A stretch of DNA of 64,000 nt, taken from NCBI RefSeq assembly GCF_001547895.1, contig NZ_AP014627.1, forward strand, positions 6,698,001 through 6,762,000. The letters run 5' to 3'. The DNA is from Pseudomonas sp. Os17. Lineage in GTDB: Bacteria; Pseudomonadota; Gammaproteobacteria; Pseudomonadales; Pseudomonadaceae. How positions within the stretch are numbered: position 1 is the first letter of the stretch; each line of letters opens with the position of its first letter. The position numbers and the translations under genes were made by a program. Shown in pieces: positions 8,906 to 18,225 of the stretch. The notes under the pieces were generated by a model. That model saw only the letters and a list, made by a program, of their open reading frames with translations, was not told the DNA's origin and ran no database searches.

Positions 8906-11900
8906 GGCAGCGTCGACAACGGAACGCGGTACAGGGCATCACCCGGCTCGGCATCGCCGAAGCGCACCCAGTTGGCCAGGTCGTTGTGGAAGGTTTCGTA
9001 GAGGCGGATCTTCGAATCCAGCTCGTCGATGAAATCCTCCTGCTCGGCCACGCTCAACGACAGCCACAGGTCCTGGGTCATGTTCAGCGACTTGCTGCGG
9101 TACGGCAGGCCTTCCAGGTATTCGCCGAGCACACCGCCGTCGGCCAGGTTGCCGCCCTTGCGCAGGGCCGACGGGTCGCGGCTCATGTAGGCACTGGCAC
9201 TGGCGATTTCCTGGAAGAAGTCCTTGGGCGAGGTCTGGGTCTTGCGCGCCGCGTCGACGATCAGTTTCAGCGACTGCTGCAGGTCGTTGAGCTGCAGCTT
9301 GGTCAGCATCACGCAGACCTGGAACGCCGGCAGCGCCGGGTTGGTCAGGTCGCGGTCGGCGGTCCAGGCGCTGACCAGCTGCGGCGCCTGGCTGGCGGCC
9401 TTGCGTCCGAGAAAGTCCATGTGCATGGCGTAGCCGATGGCTGCCGATTTCTGCGCGATGCTCGGTGCCGCCGCCAGCAGCGGGACTTCCTGGTGCTGGT
9501 TGCTGCGCACCTGATGCACAAGATCGGCGAACACCGTGCCGATCTCGTCGACCCGCTCGCCGAACTTGCGCACATCGCCACCGGGCACCGGAATGTACAG
9601 GTCGCCGATCTTCGGGTTGGCGTCGGCGGTCAGCACCCGGTACTGGGTTTCCGCCTGGGCGTGGTTCTTCTTGCCGGCATCGGTGCGCAGGTGCAGGGCG
9701 TAGATCTTGATCTGCTTGCCCAAGGCCGCCTGGCGCACTTCCGCCTCGTTCATCTGGGTGCGGCTGTAGGGATCGTTCTTGCGCAGGGCCCCGGCATCGC
9801 TGACCAGCAGGATCAGGCGACCGCCGTAGCCCTTCCAGTCCATGCCTTCCACGGCCTGCATGACCCCGGCAAAGGCGTCTTCGTTGAACGAGTGGCTGGA
9901 GACGCTGGTGGCCTTGACCTGGCTCACCAGTTCCTGGAAACGCTGGGGATCGCGGCCCTGGTCCAGGGTCACCAGGGTCTTGGTCACGTACTCCAGGCCC
10001 GGGGTCTTGCTGGTGTTGTTGCGAAAGCCCACCAGGCCGAAGCTGACACTGTCCAGCTCGCCGCGCTCGGCGATCTTGCTCTGCAGCTCGTGCACCACGT
10101 CGCGCACCTGATCGATGTACGGCTGCATCGACACCGAGGTATCCACCACCAGCACCACCGCCGTGCGGAAGGCATCGGCGGCCGCCGGCGGGCTGTTCGC
10201 CGGCAACGGCTTGCCGCTGCTGTCGCTGATGCTCTGCGGGCTGTTGCCCGGATCAATCGAGGCGACGTTGAGCAACTGCACCGGCTGGCCGTTCTCGTCG
10301 AAGCTTTCCTTGGAATCGAAGATCGGCAGCAGGTAGAACTGGTCCTGGGGCACCGCGCTGGCATTGGGTTCCAGGGCCAGCACCTGCTGCTCGTCCTGGG
10401 GATTCTTCTGCGCCCTGAGCAGCAGGTTCTTGGCCGCCGCCGGGTCCGCCAGCAGGCGCTCCAGCTCGCTGGCCTGGCGCACGAACATCACCGGCGCGCG
10501 GCCGGAACGTTCGGTGAATTTCAGCACCAGGCTCTGCTTCCAGTCGCTGACCTGCTCGGCCGGCAGCCAACCGGCGCTGCGTCCATCGCTGGCGGCGCCC
10601 AGGCGCAGCCAGGAGCGGCCGTCGAGGTTCTTGCGCTGGTACACGTAAAGCACCGAGAACGCCGGCACCGGCTTGTCCGGCGTGGCCCCCGGCGCGCTGG
10701 AGAAACTCGCCCCCGGCTTGCTCAGCACCCGCTGGAACAGGGTCTTCTTGCCCGGCATCAGCAGCGGCCGCTGGCCGCCATCGACATCCGCGGCCAGCGC
10801 CTGCTCCACCGGCGGCGCCACCACGGCAGGCGGGGTGCCGACCGTGGCCGGGCTCTTGGGTTGCGGCGCCGGGCTGTCGCCGGACAACCACCAGTAACCG
10901 CCACCCGCCACGGCCAGGGCCACCGCCACGGCAACCCCGGCCAGGGCCAGCAGCGGGCCGCGGCGCTGTTCGGACGCCCCGCTGCCGGCTGGCGGCAGGT
11001 TGGACGCGCGCGGCGGCACAGGCGGTTCCTGGGGCGGCTCGCGGCGCGGCGCCGGTTGGGCCGCCGGCGCCTGTTGCGGAATCTCGATCGACACCGGGGT
11101 CAGCCCGGCCAGGTCGTGGCTCTGAGTTACAGGCTGAGTTACAGGCTGGGGGGCAGCCTGAGGGGGCAGCGGCAACGGCTGGATCAGCGTCGCCTCGACC
11201 TCGGCCGTCTCCGGCGGCAGGTTGTCCAGGGCCGCCAGCAAGGCCGCCGCGTCCGGGTAACGTTCCGCCGGGTCCTTGGCCAACAGCTTGCGCAGGATGT
11301 GCTGGTAGCGCCCGTGGTGCAGCGGCAGCTCCGGCAAGGGCTCGGTGAGGTGGGCCAGGGCCGTGGACAGCGCGTCGGTGCCGTTGTACGGCAACTCGCC
11401 GACCAGGATTTCATACAGCACCACCCCCAGGGCATACAGGTCGGCGCGACCGTCGATGTCCTGGCCACGGGCCTGTTCCGGGCTCATGTAGCTCGGCGTG
11501 CCCACGGCGAAACCGGCCTGGGTGAACTGGGTGCGGTCGTCCAGGGACTTGGCGATGCCGAAGTCCGAGAGCACCGCCGTGCCATCGGCACGGAACAGGA
11601 TGTTGGCCGGCTTGACGTCGCGGTGCACCAGCCCCTGGGCATGGGCATAGCCCAGGGCCGAGGCGATCTGGCGGATATAGGCCAGGCCCTGCTCCGGGGT
11701 CAGCCCGGCAGCGATGCGCTCTTTGAGGGTGCCGTTGGGCAGGTACTCCATGGCCATGTAGTACAGCTCGCCGACATTGCCGATGTCGTGGATGGTCACG
11801 GTGTGCGGGTGCGACAGCCGCGCCAGGGTCTTGCCCTCGCGCAAGAAGCGCTCGCAGAAGCTCGGGTCGGCGGCCAGCGCCGCGGCCATCACCTTGAGCG

Positions 11901-12003
11901 CCACCTTGCGTTCCAGGGAACGCTGGGTCGCCAGGTACACGGTGGCCATGGCGCCTTCGCCAATCTCGCCCTGAATGTCAAAACCGGGAATCAGAATGTC
12001 CAT
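8902..12003 (-). CDS. ppkA: T6SS Ser/Thr kinase PpkA
   Basis: PpkA phosphorylates the FHA protein and so switches on T6SS firing. The 1033-aa protein starts at the ATG at 12003, with AGGA upstream and two bases after the pppA stop; the open frame continues upstream only as a shadow of pppA. Residues 10-260 are a kinase domain: glycine loop GEGAMATVY, Lys37, HRDVKPAN with Asp129, and DFG at 147-149. A Pro/Gln-rich linker follows (with a PVTQ tandem near 287-294), then one membrane helix at about 350-374, and a large periplasmic part holding a von Willebrand A domain (VLVVDTSVSM). The length matches P. aeruginosa PpkA (about 1032 aa). All key kinase residues are intact. Confidence 0.96.
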   Translation of the reverse strand: MDILIPGFDIQGEIGEGAMATVYLATQRSLERKVALKVMAAALAADPSFCERFLREGKTLARLSHPHTVTIHDIGNVGELYYMAMEYLPNGTLKERIAAGLTPEQGLAYIRQIASALGYAHAQGLVHRDVKPANILFRADGTAVLSDFGIAKSLDDRTQFTQAGFAVGTPSYMSPEQARGQDIDGRADLYALGVVLYEILVGELPYNGTDALSTALAHLTEPLPELPLHHGRYQHILRKLLAKDPAERYPDAAALLAALDNLPPETAEVEATLIQPLPLPPQAAPQPVTQPVTQSHDLAGLTPVSIEIPQQAPAAQPAPRREPPQEPPVPPRASNLPPAGSGASEQRRGPLLALAGVAVAVALAVAGGGYWWLSGDSPAPQPKSPATVGTPPAVVAPPVEQALAADVDGGQRPLLMPGKKTLFQRVLSKPGASFSSAPGATPDKPVPAFSVLYVYQRKNLDGRSWLRLGAASDGRSAGWLPAEQVSDWKQSLVLKFTERSGRAPVMFVRQASELERLLADPAAAKNLLLRAQKNPQDEQQVLALEPNASAVPQDQFYLLPIFDSKESFDENGQPVQLLNVASIDPGNSPQSISDSSGKPLPANSPPAAADAFRTAVVLVVDTSVSMQPYIDQVRDVVHELQSKIAERGELDSVSFGLVGFRNNTSKTPGLEYVTKTLVTLDQGRDPQRFQELVSQVKATSVSSHSFNEDAFAGVMQAVEGMDWKGYGGRLILLVSDAGALRKNDPYSRTQMNEAEVRQAALGKQIKIYALHLRTDAGKKNHAQAETQYRVLTADANPKIGDLYIPVPGGDVRKFGERVDEIGTVFADLVHQVRSNQHQEVPLLAAAPSIAQKSAAIGYAMHMDFLGRKAASQAPQLVSAWTADRDLTNPALPAFQVCVMLTKLQLNDLQQSLKLIVDAARKTQTSPKDFFQEIASASAYMSRDPSALRKGGNLADGGVLGEYLEGLPYRSKSLNMTQDLWLSLSVAEQEDFIDELDSKIRLYETFHNDLANWVRFGDAEPGDALYRVPLSTLP

Positions 12004-12005
12004 GG

Positions 12006-12740
12006 TCAGTATCCTGCGGCCTTGATCACGATGGCGGTGATGTTGTCCGGCGCGCCCCGGGTCAGGCCCAGGTGGATCAGGCTGCGCACCACATCGTTGG
12101 GCTCGCTGTGGCTCAGCACATCGCGCAGTTCGAAGTCTTCGGCGGTCTTGTTCAGACCGTCGCTGCACAGCAGGAAGGTATCGCCGTCCTGCACCTGCAG
12201 ATCGACCTGGGACAGCTGCAACTGGGCCTCGACGCCAATCGCCCGGGTGACGATATTGGCCCGCGGATGCACCCGCGCCTCGGCCTCGCTGAGCAGGCCG
12301 CTGTCCTGCAGGTCCTGGACGTAGCTGTGATCCCGGGAAATGCTTTCCAGCTGCTCGTCCCGCAGCCGGTACAGGCGACTGTCGCCGGCCCACAGGCACA
12401 CGCCCCGAGCGCCGCGCACCGCCAGCAGGACCACGGTGCTCCCCATCATGGTCACCCCGCGATTGGCAGTTTCCTCGCGCACCGCGGCGTTGACCGCGGC
12501 CAGGCCGTTGCGCAGCGCGGCGACGTACTGCTCCAGGCTCTCGGCCGCCGGCACCGCCCGCAGGCTGTCGACGATCAGGCTGCTGACATAGTCCCCGGCG
12601 GCGTGCCCGCCCATGCCGTCGGCCACCAGCCACAGGCCGGTCTCCGGGGCTTCGAGCCAGGCGTCTTCGTTGATTTTCCGCACCATGCCGACATGGCTGT
12701 AGCTGGCGGACTGGTAGGACAGTTGCGGCGCTGAACCCAT
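12006..12740 (-). CDS. pppA: T6SS PP2C phosphatase PppA
   Basis: PppA removes the phosphate that PpkA puts on Fha, turning the T6SS off. The 244-aa protein is a full PP2C catalytic domain: RKINEDAW, LVADGMGGHAAGDYVS, LWAGDSRLYRLR and LLCSDGLNK provide the metal-binding aspartates. Its start directly follows the tagF stop, and ppkA starts two bases after its end, so antagonist enzymes are made together. Confidence 0.96.
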   Translation of the reverse strand: MGSAPQLSYQSASYSHVGMVRKINEDAWLEAPETGLWLVADGMGGHAAGDYVSSLIVDSLRAVPAAESLEQYVAALRNGLAAVNAAVREETANRGVTMMGSTVVLLAVRGARGVCLWAGDSRLYRLRDEQLESISRDHSYVQDLQDSGLLSEAEARVHPRANIVTRAIGVEAQLQLSQVDLQVQDGDTFLLCSDGLNKTAEDFELRDVLSHSEPNDVVRSLIHLGLTRGAPDNITAIVIKAAGY

Positions 12741-13394
12741 TTAGACGGCACCCTCTTGTCCGAGCAAAAATTGCGCAAATTCACTGGCTGGCGGCAAGCC
12801 CTGGCAGCGCAACAGCATCGGGCTGATGTACTGCGACCCCCGGCCCCACCACAGACTCGTCCCCTCGCCGGCCTGGGCCGCGAGCACCGCGCCCCGGGAC
12901 TGAGGATCATTGACGTAGAACCGTTGCAGGCCGGCGTAGTGGCTGACCTCGACCCGCCGCGCCGGGTTCGGCGCGCCCAAGGCCTGCAAGCCCTGCTCCA
13001 GAGCCTCGAAACGGGCGCCTTCATCCAGGGTCGCCAGCAGCAACGCCTCCACCTGTTCGAACCACTGCTCCGAGCCGGTGACCAGGGACGTCAACTCCGT
13101 CTCGGGCTCCAGCAGCGCGGCCACGGTCAGGGGGAAATAGCGCCCGACCCGGTCGATGCTCGGCATCACCACCCCCACCACCGCCTGGGGCCCGCAGACT
13201 CCCGGGGCCAGGGCGAAGCGCCACAACGGGCTGATCAGGTAGGCGTTGAGCCACTGCTCGCCCAGGGCGTTCTGGCTGGCCAGCAGCCCCGCCGCCAGCC
13301 AGCTGTCCCAGGGACCGATAAAACTCTGCGGCAAGCCACGGCTGACAAAATCGCCGCGGCTGGCCAACTTGCCGTACAGGCCGGGCGCGGTCAT
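12741..13394 (-). CDS. tagF: T6SS post-translational repressor TagF
   Basis: TagF holds the assembled T6SS inactive, probably by binding Fha, independently of phosphorylation. The 217-aa reading starts at the ATG at 13394 (MTAPGLYGKLASRGDFVSRG), which overlaps the tssM stop by four bases. The sequence has the typical TagF opening GKLxxRGDFVSRGLP and WDSWL, and INAYLxSPxWRFAL-like motifs. The open frame extends far upstream through tssM in the wrong frame and is spurious. In some bacteria TagF and PppA are one protein; here they are separate and adjacent. Confidence 0.93.
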   Translation of the reverse strand: MTAPGLYGKLASRGDFVSRGLPQSFIGPWDSWLAAGLLASQNALGEQWLNAYLISPLWRFALAPGVCGPQAVVGVVMPSIDRVGRYFPLTVAALLEPETELTSLVTGSEQWFEQVEALLLATLDEGARFEALEQGLQALGAPNPARRVEVSHYAGLQRFYVNDPQSRGAVLAAQAGEGTSLWWGRGSQYISPMLLRCQGLPPASEFAQFLLGQEGAV

Positions 13395-16300
13395 AGCCGC
13401 TCCGGCAGGCTGAAGCCGCTGAGCACCCGGCTCTTGAACGGGTTGAAGGCGCTGCTGGCGCGCAGCTCGTAGGAGATGCTCGCGCCATCCACCCGCAGCC
13501 GCAGGTTGAAGCGGTCCGGCGAGTTGGTGGCGGTCAGGTCCGATTGCTCCAGCAGGCGGAACCAGGCCCAGGGGCCGTCCAGGGTCACCCCGGAACGCCC
13601 GGTGGCCGACGGCGGCATGATCGACAGGCGCACCACGCCGATGCTTCCCGGGTTCGGCCACTGCATGGCCACCGGCCGGCTCGGGCCGTGGTCGTAGCTC
13701 AGTTGCTGGCCGTCCAGGTCGAGCAGGAACTGGCTGATGTTGGCGTCCATGGCCACCGGCTTGAGCTCGAAGCGCACCGCCGGCTGGGTGCCGCCGCTGG
13801 AGCGGAAGAACGCATCGCGGATATTCGCCGCGCGCTGGAAGGTTTGCAGCACGCCGGGAGAAATCCCCAGTTTCTGCGCCGCGCCCGGCTGCCAGCTCCA
13901 GGTGGTGGTCGAGGTGTTGACGTAAGGCTGCAGGTACTTGCGGAAGTAGTTGTCCATCACCCCGCCGGTGCCGAAGAACTGGCCGAAGTCTTCCAGGGTC
14001 GCGTCCCGCGAACTGCCCGGCGACATCGGATAACGCCCGCTCAGGGACTGGCGATAGACATTCACCACTTCGCTGACCCAGGCCGCGTTCAGTTGATTGC
14101 GCACCCCGCCCATCATGGTGTTGGTGGTGGAACCGACCACCGACTTGACCAGCCCCTGGACCAGCGGCGGCTGACGCTCGGCGGTCAGGCTGACCCGGGC
14201 GGCCGCGGCGCTGGCCTGGTTCTTGGCCTCGCCCAGCAGCGCGTCGCCGCTGGCCCCGACCATGGCGCTGACCTGTACGTACAGGGCGTTCATGTCCGAG
14301 AGCAGGCCGTCGATGGCCGCCGGCTCGCCCTCGCCCTTGCTTACCAGGCTGTTGAGGTCGGCAAAGTGCGCACTCACCGGGTCTTCGCTGCTGGCCACGG
14401 CGGCAGGGTTGGCCGCCTGCTCCTGACCCAGCAGCGAACCCAGGCGCTGCTTGAGCTGATCGACACCGCCCTCGACCTTCTGGCCCTGGGCCGCCAACAG
14501 GCGTTCTTCCTGTTGCAGATCGGTTTCCTTGGCCACCGCCACCAGCAGTTTCTTCAGCGGCGAAGTAGGCCCGGAGAGAATCCGCAGCACGTCGGCGGCC
14601 TGGGCCACGCTGGTGATCGGCACGAAGTCGATGTCCGCCAGCAAGGCATCCCACTGGCGCAGGTAGTCCTGGAAGTACAGGCGACGCACGTCGGCGGCGA
14701 GGCTGGCGACGTTCTGCTGGTCGGCCTGATCGCGGCCCAGGACCCACTGTTCTTCCGCCAGGGTGCCGGCCTGGTTGAGGCTGGCCAGGAGGAAGGCCTG
14801 GCGATAGCCCTTGGCGGTGAACAGGCCGCTCAGGGGTTCGCTCAACGGCTTGCCGCTCTTGCGGGTGAACACCAGCGCCGCGTCGCGGCCACCGGCTTCG
14901 CTGAGGCGGAAGTCCGGAACGCCGTCCGGCAGCTTGGCGCGCTTGACCCGGTCATACACCCGCTGGGCCACCGGCAGCTGTTGCAACTGGCGGCGCAGGT
15001 CGTCGATCAGGCGCTGGTCCAGCCGCGCATTCGGTGGATGTTTTTCGAACAGCGCCTGCAGGTGCCCGGTCAGGGCCTGACGCTGGTCCGGCGGCAGATC
15101 GCGGGCCAGGGTGCGGTCCCAGTCCAGGGTGATCCAGGCCTTGATGAAGTCCGGGTCGTAATGCTCGCTGTCCGCCAGCATCAGGTAGGCCTTGAGCCCC
15201 TCGTAGAGGAAGTCCGAGTTGCCGCCGCTGTGCAGCTGCTCCTCGATGCGGGTCATCAGCCGTGGGGCGAACACCGCCACCAGCAGCTTGCGATAGACGC
15301 TGGCGGCCTCGGCTTCGAGCATGTCGCCCTGATACAGGCCCAGGCCCTCGGCCCAGCCCGGCGCATCGCCGGCCAGATGGCGGGTGGCGTTGAGCAGCGG
15401 CAGCACCGCCAGCACATCGCGCTGGGCCGAGCTGAGGCTTTGCACGTCCTGGCGCACCGGCGCGACACGCTGGTCGACCTGGGCGATGTAGCTCTGGTTG
15501 GCCCGGTAGCTGATGATCCACAGGGTGCTGACCACCAGCACCAGGGCCACGGTGGCCGCCAGGGCGCCGCGGGCGATCCATTTGCGCCGGCGCTCGACCT
15601 TGGGGTTGACCCCCACCAGCCCGCGCTCGGCAAAGGCCACGGCGCTGAACAGCTTCTCGATGAAGTAGCTGCGCCCGGTGCCGGTCTGCCGCGCCAGGTG
15701 CTGGCGGTCCAGATTCATGCTCTGGGCCATGGCGCCGATCAGGCGATCGATCGGGCTGCCTTCCTGGGTGCCGCTGGTGAAGTACACGCCGCGCAGCAGT
15801 ACCCGCTCTTCGAAGGCGTTGGGTTTGAACACGCCTTCGAGGAAGCCCTGCAAGGACTCCTTGAGCGCCGCGAATTGCTGCGGGAAGCCGTAGATCAGGT
15901 CGCGCCGCGCCGGGTCGCGTTCCTGTTGCAGGCGCTCCACCAGACGCTCGTTGAGGCGCTGCTCCAGGGCCGCCAGCTCCGCCGGCAACTGGGCCAGGGG
16001 GCTGTCGCCGCTCTTGCCGTCGTCCAGGGCGAAGGTCATGCCCCAGACCTGGGCCCGCTCTTCCTTGCTCAGGGAGTCGAAGAACTCCATGAAGCCCGGC
16101 ACCAGATCCAGCTTGGTGAGCATCAAGTAGATCGGGAAGCGCACTCCCAGCTGGGTGTACAGCTCCTGGATACGCAGGCGGATCGCCGCCGCGTGGGCCG
16201 CGCGCTCGGCGTCACTGCCGAGCAGCAGGTCGGAGAGGCTGATGGCGACGAAGGCGCCATCGATCGGCCGCCGTGAACGCTGGGTTTTCAGCAGGTCGAG

Positions 16301-16897
16301 AAAGCCCAGCCAGGCCGCCTTGTCCACCGTGGCGTGGCTGTCCTGGGTGGTGTAGCGCCCGGCGGTGTCCAGCAATACCGCCTGGTCGGTGAACCACCAG
16401 TCGCAGTTGCGGGTGCCGCCCACGCCGCGCACGGCGCCGGCGCCCAGCTGCGCGGCCAGGGGGAAATGCAGGCCGGAATTGACCAGCGCGGTGGTCTTGC
16501 CCGAGCCCGGCGGGCCGATGATCACGTACCACGGCAACTCGTAGAGGTTGCGCCGCTCGTCACCGCCCAGCTTGGCCTTCTTCAGCAGCGCCAGGGCTTC
16601 GTCCATGCGCTGGCGCAGGGCCGCCAGTTCCTCGGCGGTGGCCACGCTGTCCGGGTCCGGCGGGGTATCGGCGGCCAGGCTCTGCAACACCTTGGCTGCG
16701 TGCCGGCGGGCCTGGATGATGCGCCACACCCGGTAGCCGATCCACAGCGCGAAGATGCAGATGATCAGCGCCCAGCGCCGGCCTTCCGGCACCAGGAACT
16801 CCAGCAGCGGGCCAATGAACCAGATGATCAGGCTCAGGGCGATCAGCCCCAGCAGCGGGATCACCCAGCGAATCACAAAACTGAAAAACGCCTTCAC
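13391..16897 (-). CDS. tssM: T6SS membrane complex protein TssM (IcmF)
   Basis: TssM spans the inner membrane and periplasm and links TssL to the lipoprotein TssJ. The 1168-aa product has N-terminal membrane helices (about 8-30 and 42-58), a cytoplasmic NTPase domain with Walker A GPPGSGKT at 128-135 and DTAGRYTTQD, a third helix near 440-465 (ALAATVALVLVVSTLWII), and a long periplasmic part with the C-terminal TssJ-binding domain. Start and stop overlap tssL and tagF by four bases each. The Walker motif is intact. Confidence 0.96.
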   Translation of the reverse strand: MKAFFSFVIRWVIPLLGLIALSLIIWFIGPLLEFLVPEGRRWALIICIFALWIGYRVWRIIQARRHAAKVLQSLAADTPPDPDSVATAEELAALRQRMDEALALLKKAKLGGDERRNLYELPWYVIIGPPGSGKTTALVNSGLHFPLAAQLGAGAVRGVGGTRNCDWWFTDQAVLLDTAGRYTTQDSHATVDKAAWLGFLDLLKTQRSRRPIDGAFVAISLSDLLLGSDAERAAHAAAIRLRIQELYTQLGVRFPIYLMLTKLDLVPGFMEFFDSLSKEERAQVWGMTFALDDGKSGDSPLAQLPAELAALEQRLNERLVERLQQERDPARRDLIYGFPQQFAALKESLQGFLEGVFKPNAFEERVLLRGVYFTSGTQEGSPIDRLIGAMAQSMNLDRQHLARQTGTGRSYFIEKLFSAVAFAERGLVGVNPKVERRRKWIARGALAATVALVLVVSTLWIISYRANQSYIAQVDQRVAPVRQDVQSLSSAQRDVLAVLPLLNATRHLAGDAPGWAEGLGLYQGDMLEAEAASVYRKLLVAVFAPRLMTRIEEQLHSGGNSDFLYEGLKAYLMLADSEHYDPDFIKAWITLDWDRTLARDLPPDQRQALTGHLQALFEKHPPNARLDQRLIDDLRRQLQQLPVAQRVYDRVKRAKLPDGVPDFRLSEAGGRDAALVFTRKSGKPLSEPLSGLFTAKGYRQAFLLASLNQAGTLAEEQWVLGRDQADQQNVASLAADVRRLYFQDYLRQWDALLADIDFVPITSVAQAADVLRILSGPTSPLKKLLVAVAKETDLQQEERLLAAQGQKVEGGVDQLKQRLGSLLGQEQAANPAAVASSEDPVSAHFADLNSLVSKGEGEPAAIDGLLSDMNALYVQVSAMVGASGDALLGEAKNQASAAAARVSLTAERQPPLVQGLVKSVVGSTTNTMMGGVRNQLNAAWVSEVVNVYRQSLSGRYPMSPGSSRDATLEDFGQFFGTGGVMDNYFRKYLQPYVNTSTTTWSWQPGAAQKLGISPGVLQTFQRAANIRDAFFRSSGGTQPAVRFELKPVAMDANISQFLLDLDGQQLSYDHGPSRPVAMQWPNPGSIGVVRLSIMPPSATGRSGVTLDGPWAWFRLLEQSDLTATNSPDRFNLRLRVDGASISYELRASSAFNPFKSRVLSGFSLPERL

Positions 16898-18219
16898 TCG
16901 ACCCCCTCCGCCAATACGCTGATTTCGACCCGACGATTACGCGCCCGCCCTTCGGCGGTGGCGTTGCTTGCCAGCGGCTCGGTGTCGCTGCGGCCTTCGG
17001 CGCTGAAGCGCTCCGGCTGGCCGGTCTTCGCCGCGAGGATCTGCAGCACCGATTCGGCGCGGGCCTGGGACAGCTTCCAGTTGGACGGGAAGCGCAAGGT
17101 GGCGATCGGGCGGTTGTCGCTGTGGCCGGTGATGCGCACCTGGCCCTTGACCTTGCGCACCGCGTCGGCGATGCGCAGCATCAGCGGCTGATAGTCGTCG
17201 AGGATGCTGGCGCTGGCCGAGGCGAATAGCTCGTCGCCACGGATGGTCACCACCGAACGGTCGACGGCGTCTTCCACCGCCACCCGCCCGGCCTTGATGT
17301 CCTCGGCGAGGAAGCCCGCCAGGCGCGGACGCTCGACGATCTTCGGCTGGATCACCGGGCGATCCAGGGTCTGCACCGGGATCTCGCCCAGGGCATGGAT
17401 GTTCTTGAACACCGGCTCGGCGTCCGCCGCCAGCTTCAGGCGCAGGCCGAACAGCAGCGCCAGGAGCAGCGCCACGCCAATCGCGATGCCGACCCAGGGC
17501 GGCATGAACTGGGCCAGCCGGTCACGGGCCACGCTGACCCCGCGCCAATGCGGCGACAGTTCGCGCTCGTGCTCGCCACGGGCGCTGCGGATGGTCGCCG
17601 CGGTGCGCTCGCGCAGGGCTTCGAGCTGGCTGCGGCCATCGATCATCACCCGGTAGCGGCCCTCGAAACCCAGGCACATGCACAGGTACAACAGCTCCAG
17701 CAGGTACAGGCGCTCGCGGGGGCTCTGCAGGCAGTGCTCCAGCAACTGGAAGACCTTCTCGCCGCCCCAGGCTTCGTTGTGCACGGTGATCAGCAGGCTC
17801 TGCTTGCCCCAGTCGCTGGTGCTGCCCCAGGGGGTGCTGAGCACCGCTTCATCCAGGGCGGTGCACAGCGCATAGCGCGCCAGCAGCACGTCGTTGCGCG
17901 GCACGCCGGCGGCTTCCGCACGCTCTTCGAACTGGCGCAGGTAGGCCAGCAACTGCGCCCGCAGGCTGGCCGGCGCCGGGTGCGCCAGGGTGCTGCGCAG
18001 CCTCGTGAGCAAGGCCAGCAACGGGCCGGCGGCGCTTTCCAGGGGGTTCAGGCCCCGGGCCTGGCCGGCCGGCAATGGCGCTGCCGGCATCGCCAATGAC
18101 GGCGACGCTGCAGCCGCCGGACGGCCGGGCTCGGGCGCGCGGCCACCGGGGCGCGGCATGAATTGGGTGCGGTCATTGGCCGGGGACGGCTGCCCTGCCG
18201 AATCGTCGAAAGGATGCAT
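16894..18219 (-). CDS. tssL: T6SS protein TssL with OmpA peptidoglycan-binding domain
   Basis: TssL (DotU/IcmH) anchors the T6SS in the inner membrane. The 441-aa protein has a Pro/Ala-rich N-terminus, a cytoplasmic DotU domain (about 60-240), one membrane helix near 255-275 (WVGIAIGVALLLALLFG), and an OmpA-type C-terminal domain (about 320-440) with ITGHSDNRP and GRARNRRVEI. The OmpA extension makes this an evolved TssL that can hold the complex to peptidoglycan itself. It sits 6 bases after tssK. Confidence 0.95.
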   Translation of the reverse strand: MHPFDDSAGQPSPANDRTQFMPRPGGRAPEPGRPAAAASPSLAMPAAPLPAGQARGLNPLESAAGPLLALLTRLRSTLAHPAPASLRAQLLAYLRQFEERAEAAGVPRNDVLLARYALCTALDEAVLSTPWGSTSDWGKQSLLITVHNEAWGGEKVFQLLEHCLQSPRERLYLLELLYLCMCLGFEGRYRVMIDGRSQLEALRERTAATIRSARGEHERELSPHWRGVSVARDRLAQFMPPWVGIAIGVALLLALLFGLRLKLAADAEPVFKNIHALGEIPVQTLDRPVIQPKIVERPRLAGFLAEDIKAGRVAVEDAVDRSVVTIRGDELFASASASILDDYQPLMLRIADAVRKVKGQVRITGHSDNRPIATLRFPSNWKLSQARAESVLQILAAKTGQPERFSAEGRSDTEPLASNATAEGRARNRRVEISVLAEGVE

Positions 18220-18225
18220 CGCGAC

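Noticed and set aside
11130..11155. Tandem repeat in ppkA as a possible variable repeat
   Set aside because: Only two PVTQ units are present in a Pro/Gln-rich linker, too few to suggest a variable-number tract.
12004..12633. N-terminal extension of PpkA to 1243 aa
   Set aside because: The added part is pppA read out of frame; the kinase domain starts immediately after ATG 12003, which has a ribosome site.
13395..14747. N-terminal extension of TagF to 668 aa
   Set aside because: It is tssM read in the wrong frame; TagF homology begins at ATG 13394.
13544..16276. 910-aa open frame antisense to tssM
   Set aside because: tssM has intact family motifs and coupling to its neighbours; the reverse frame has none.
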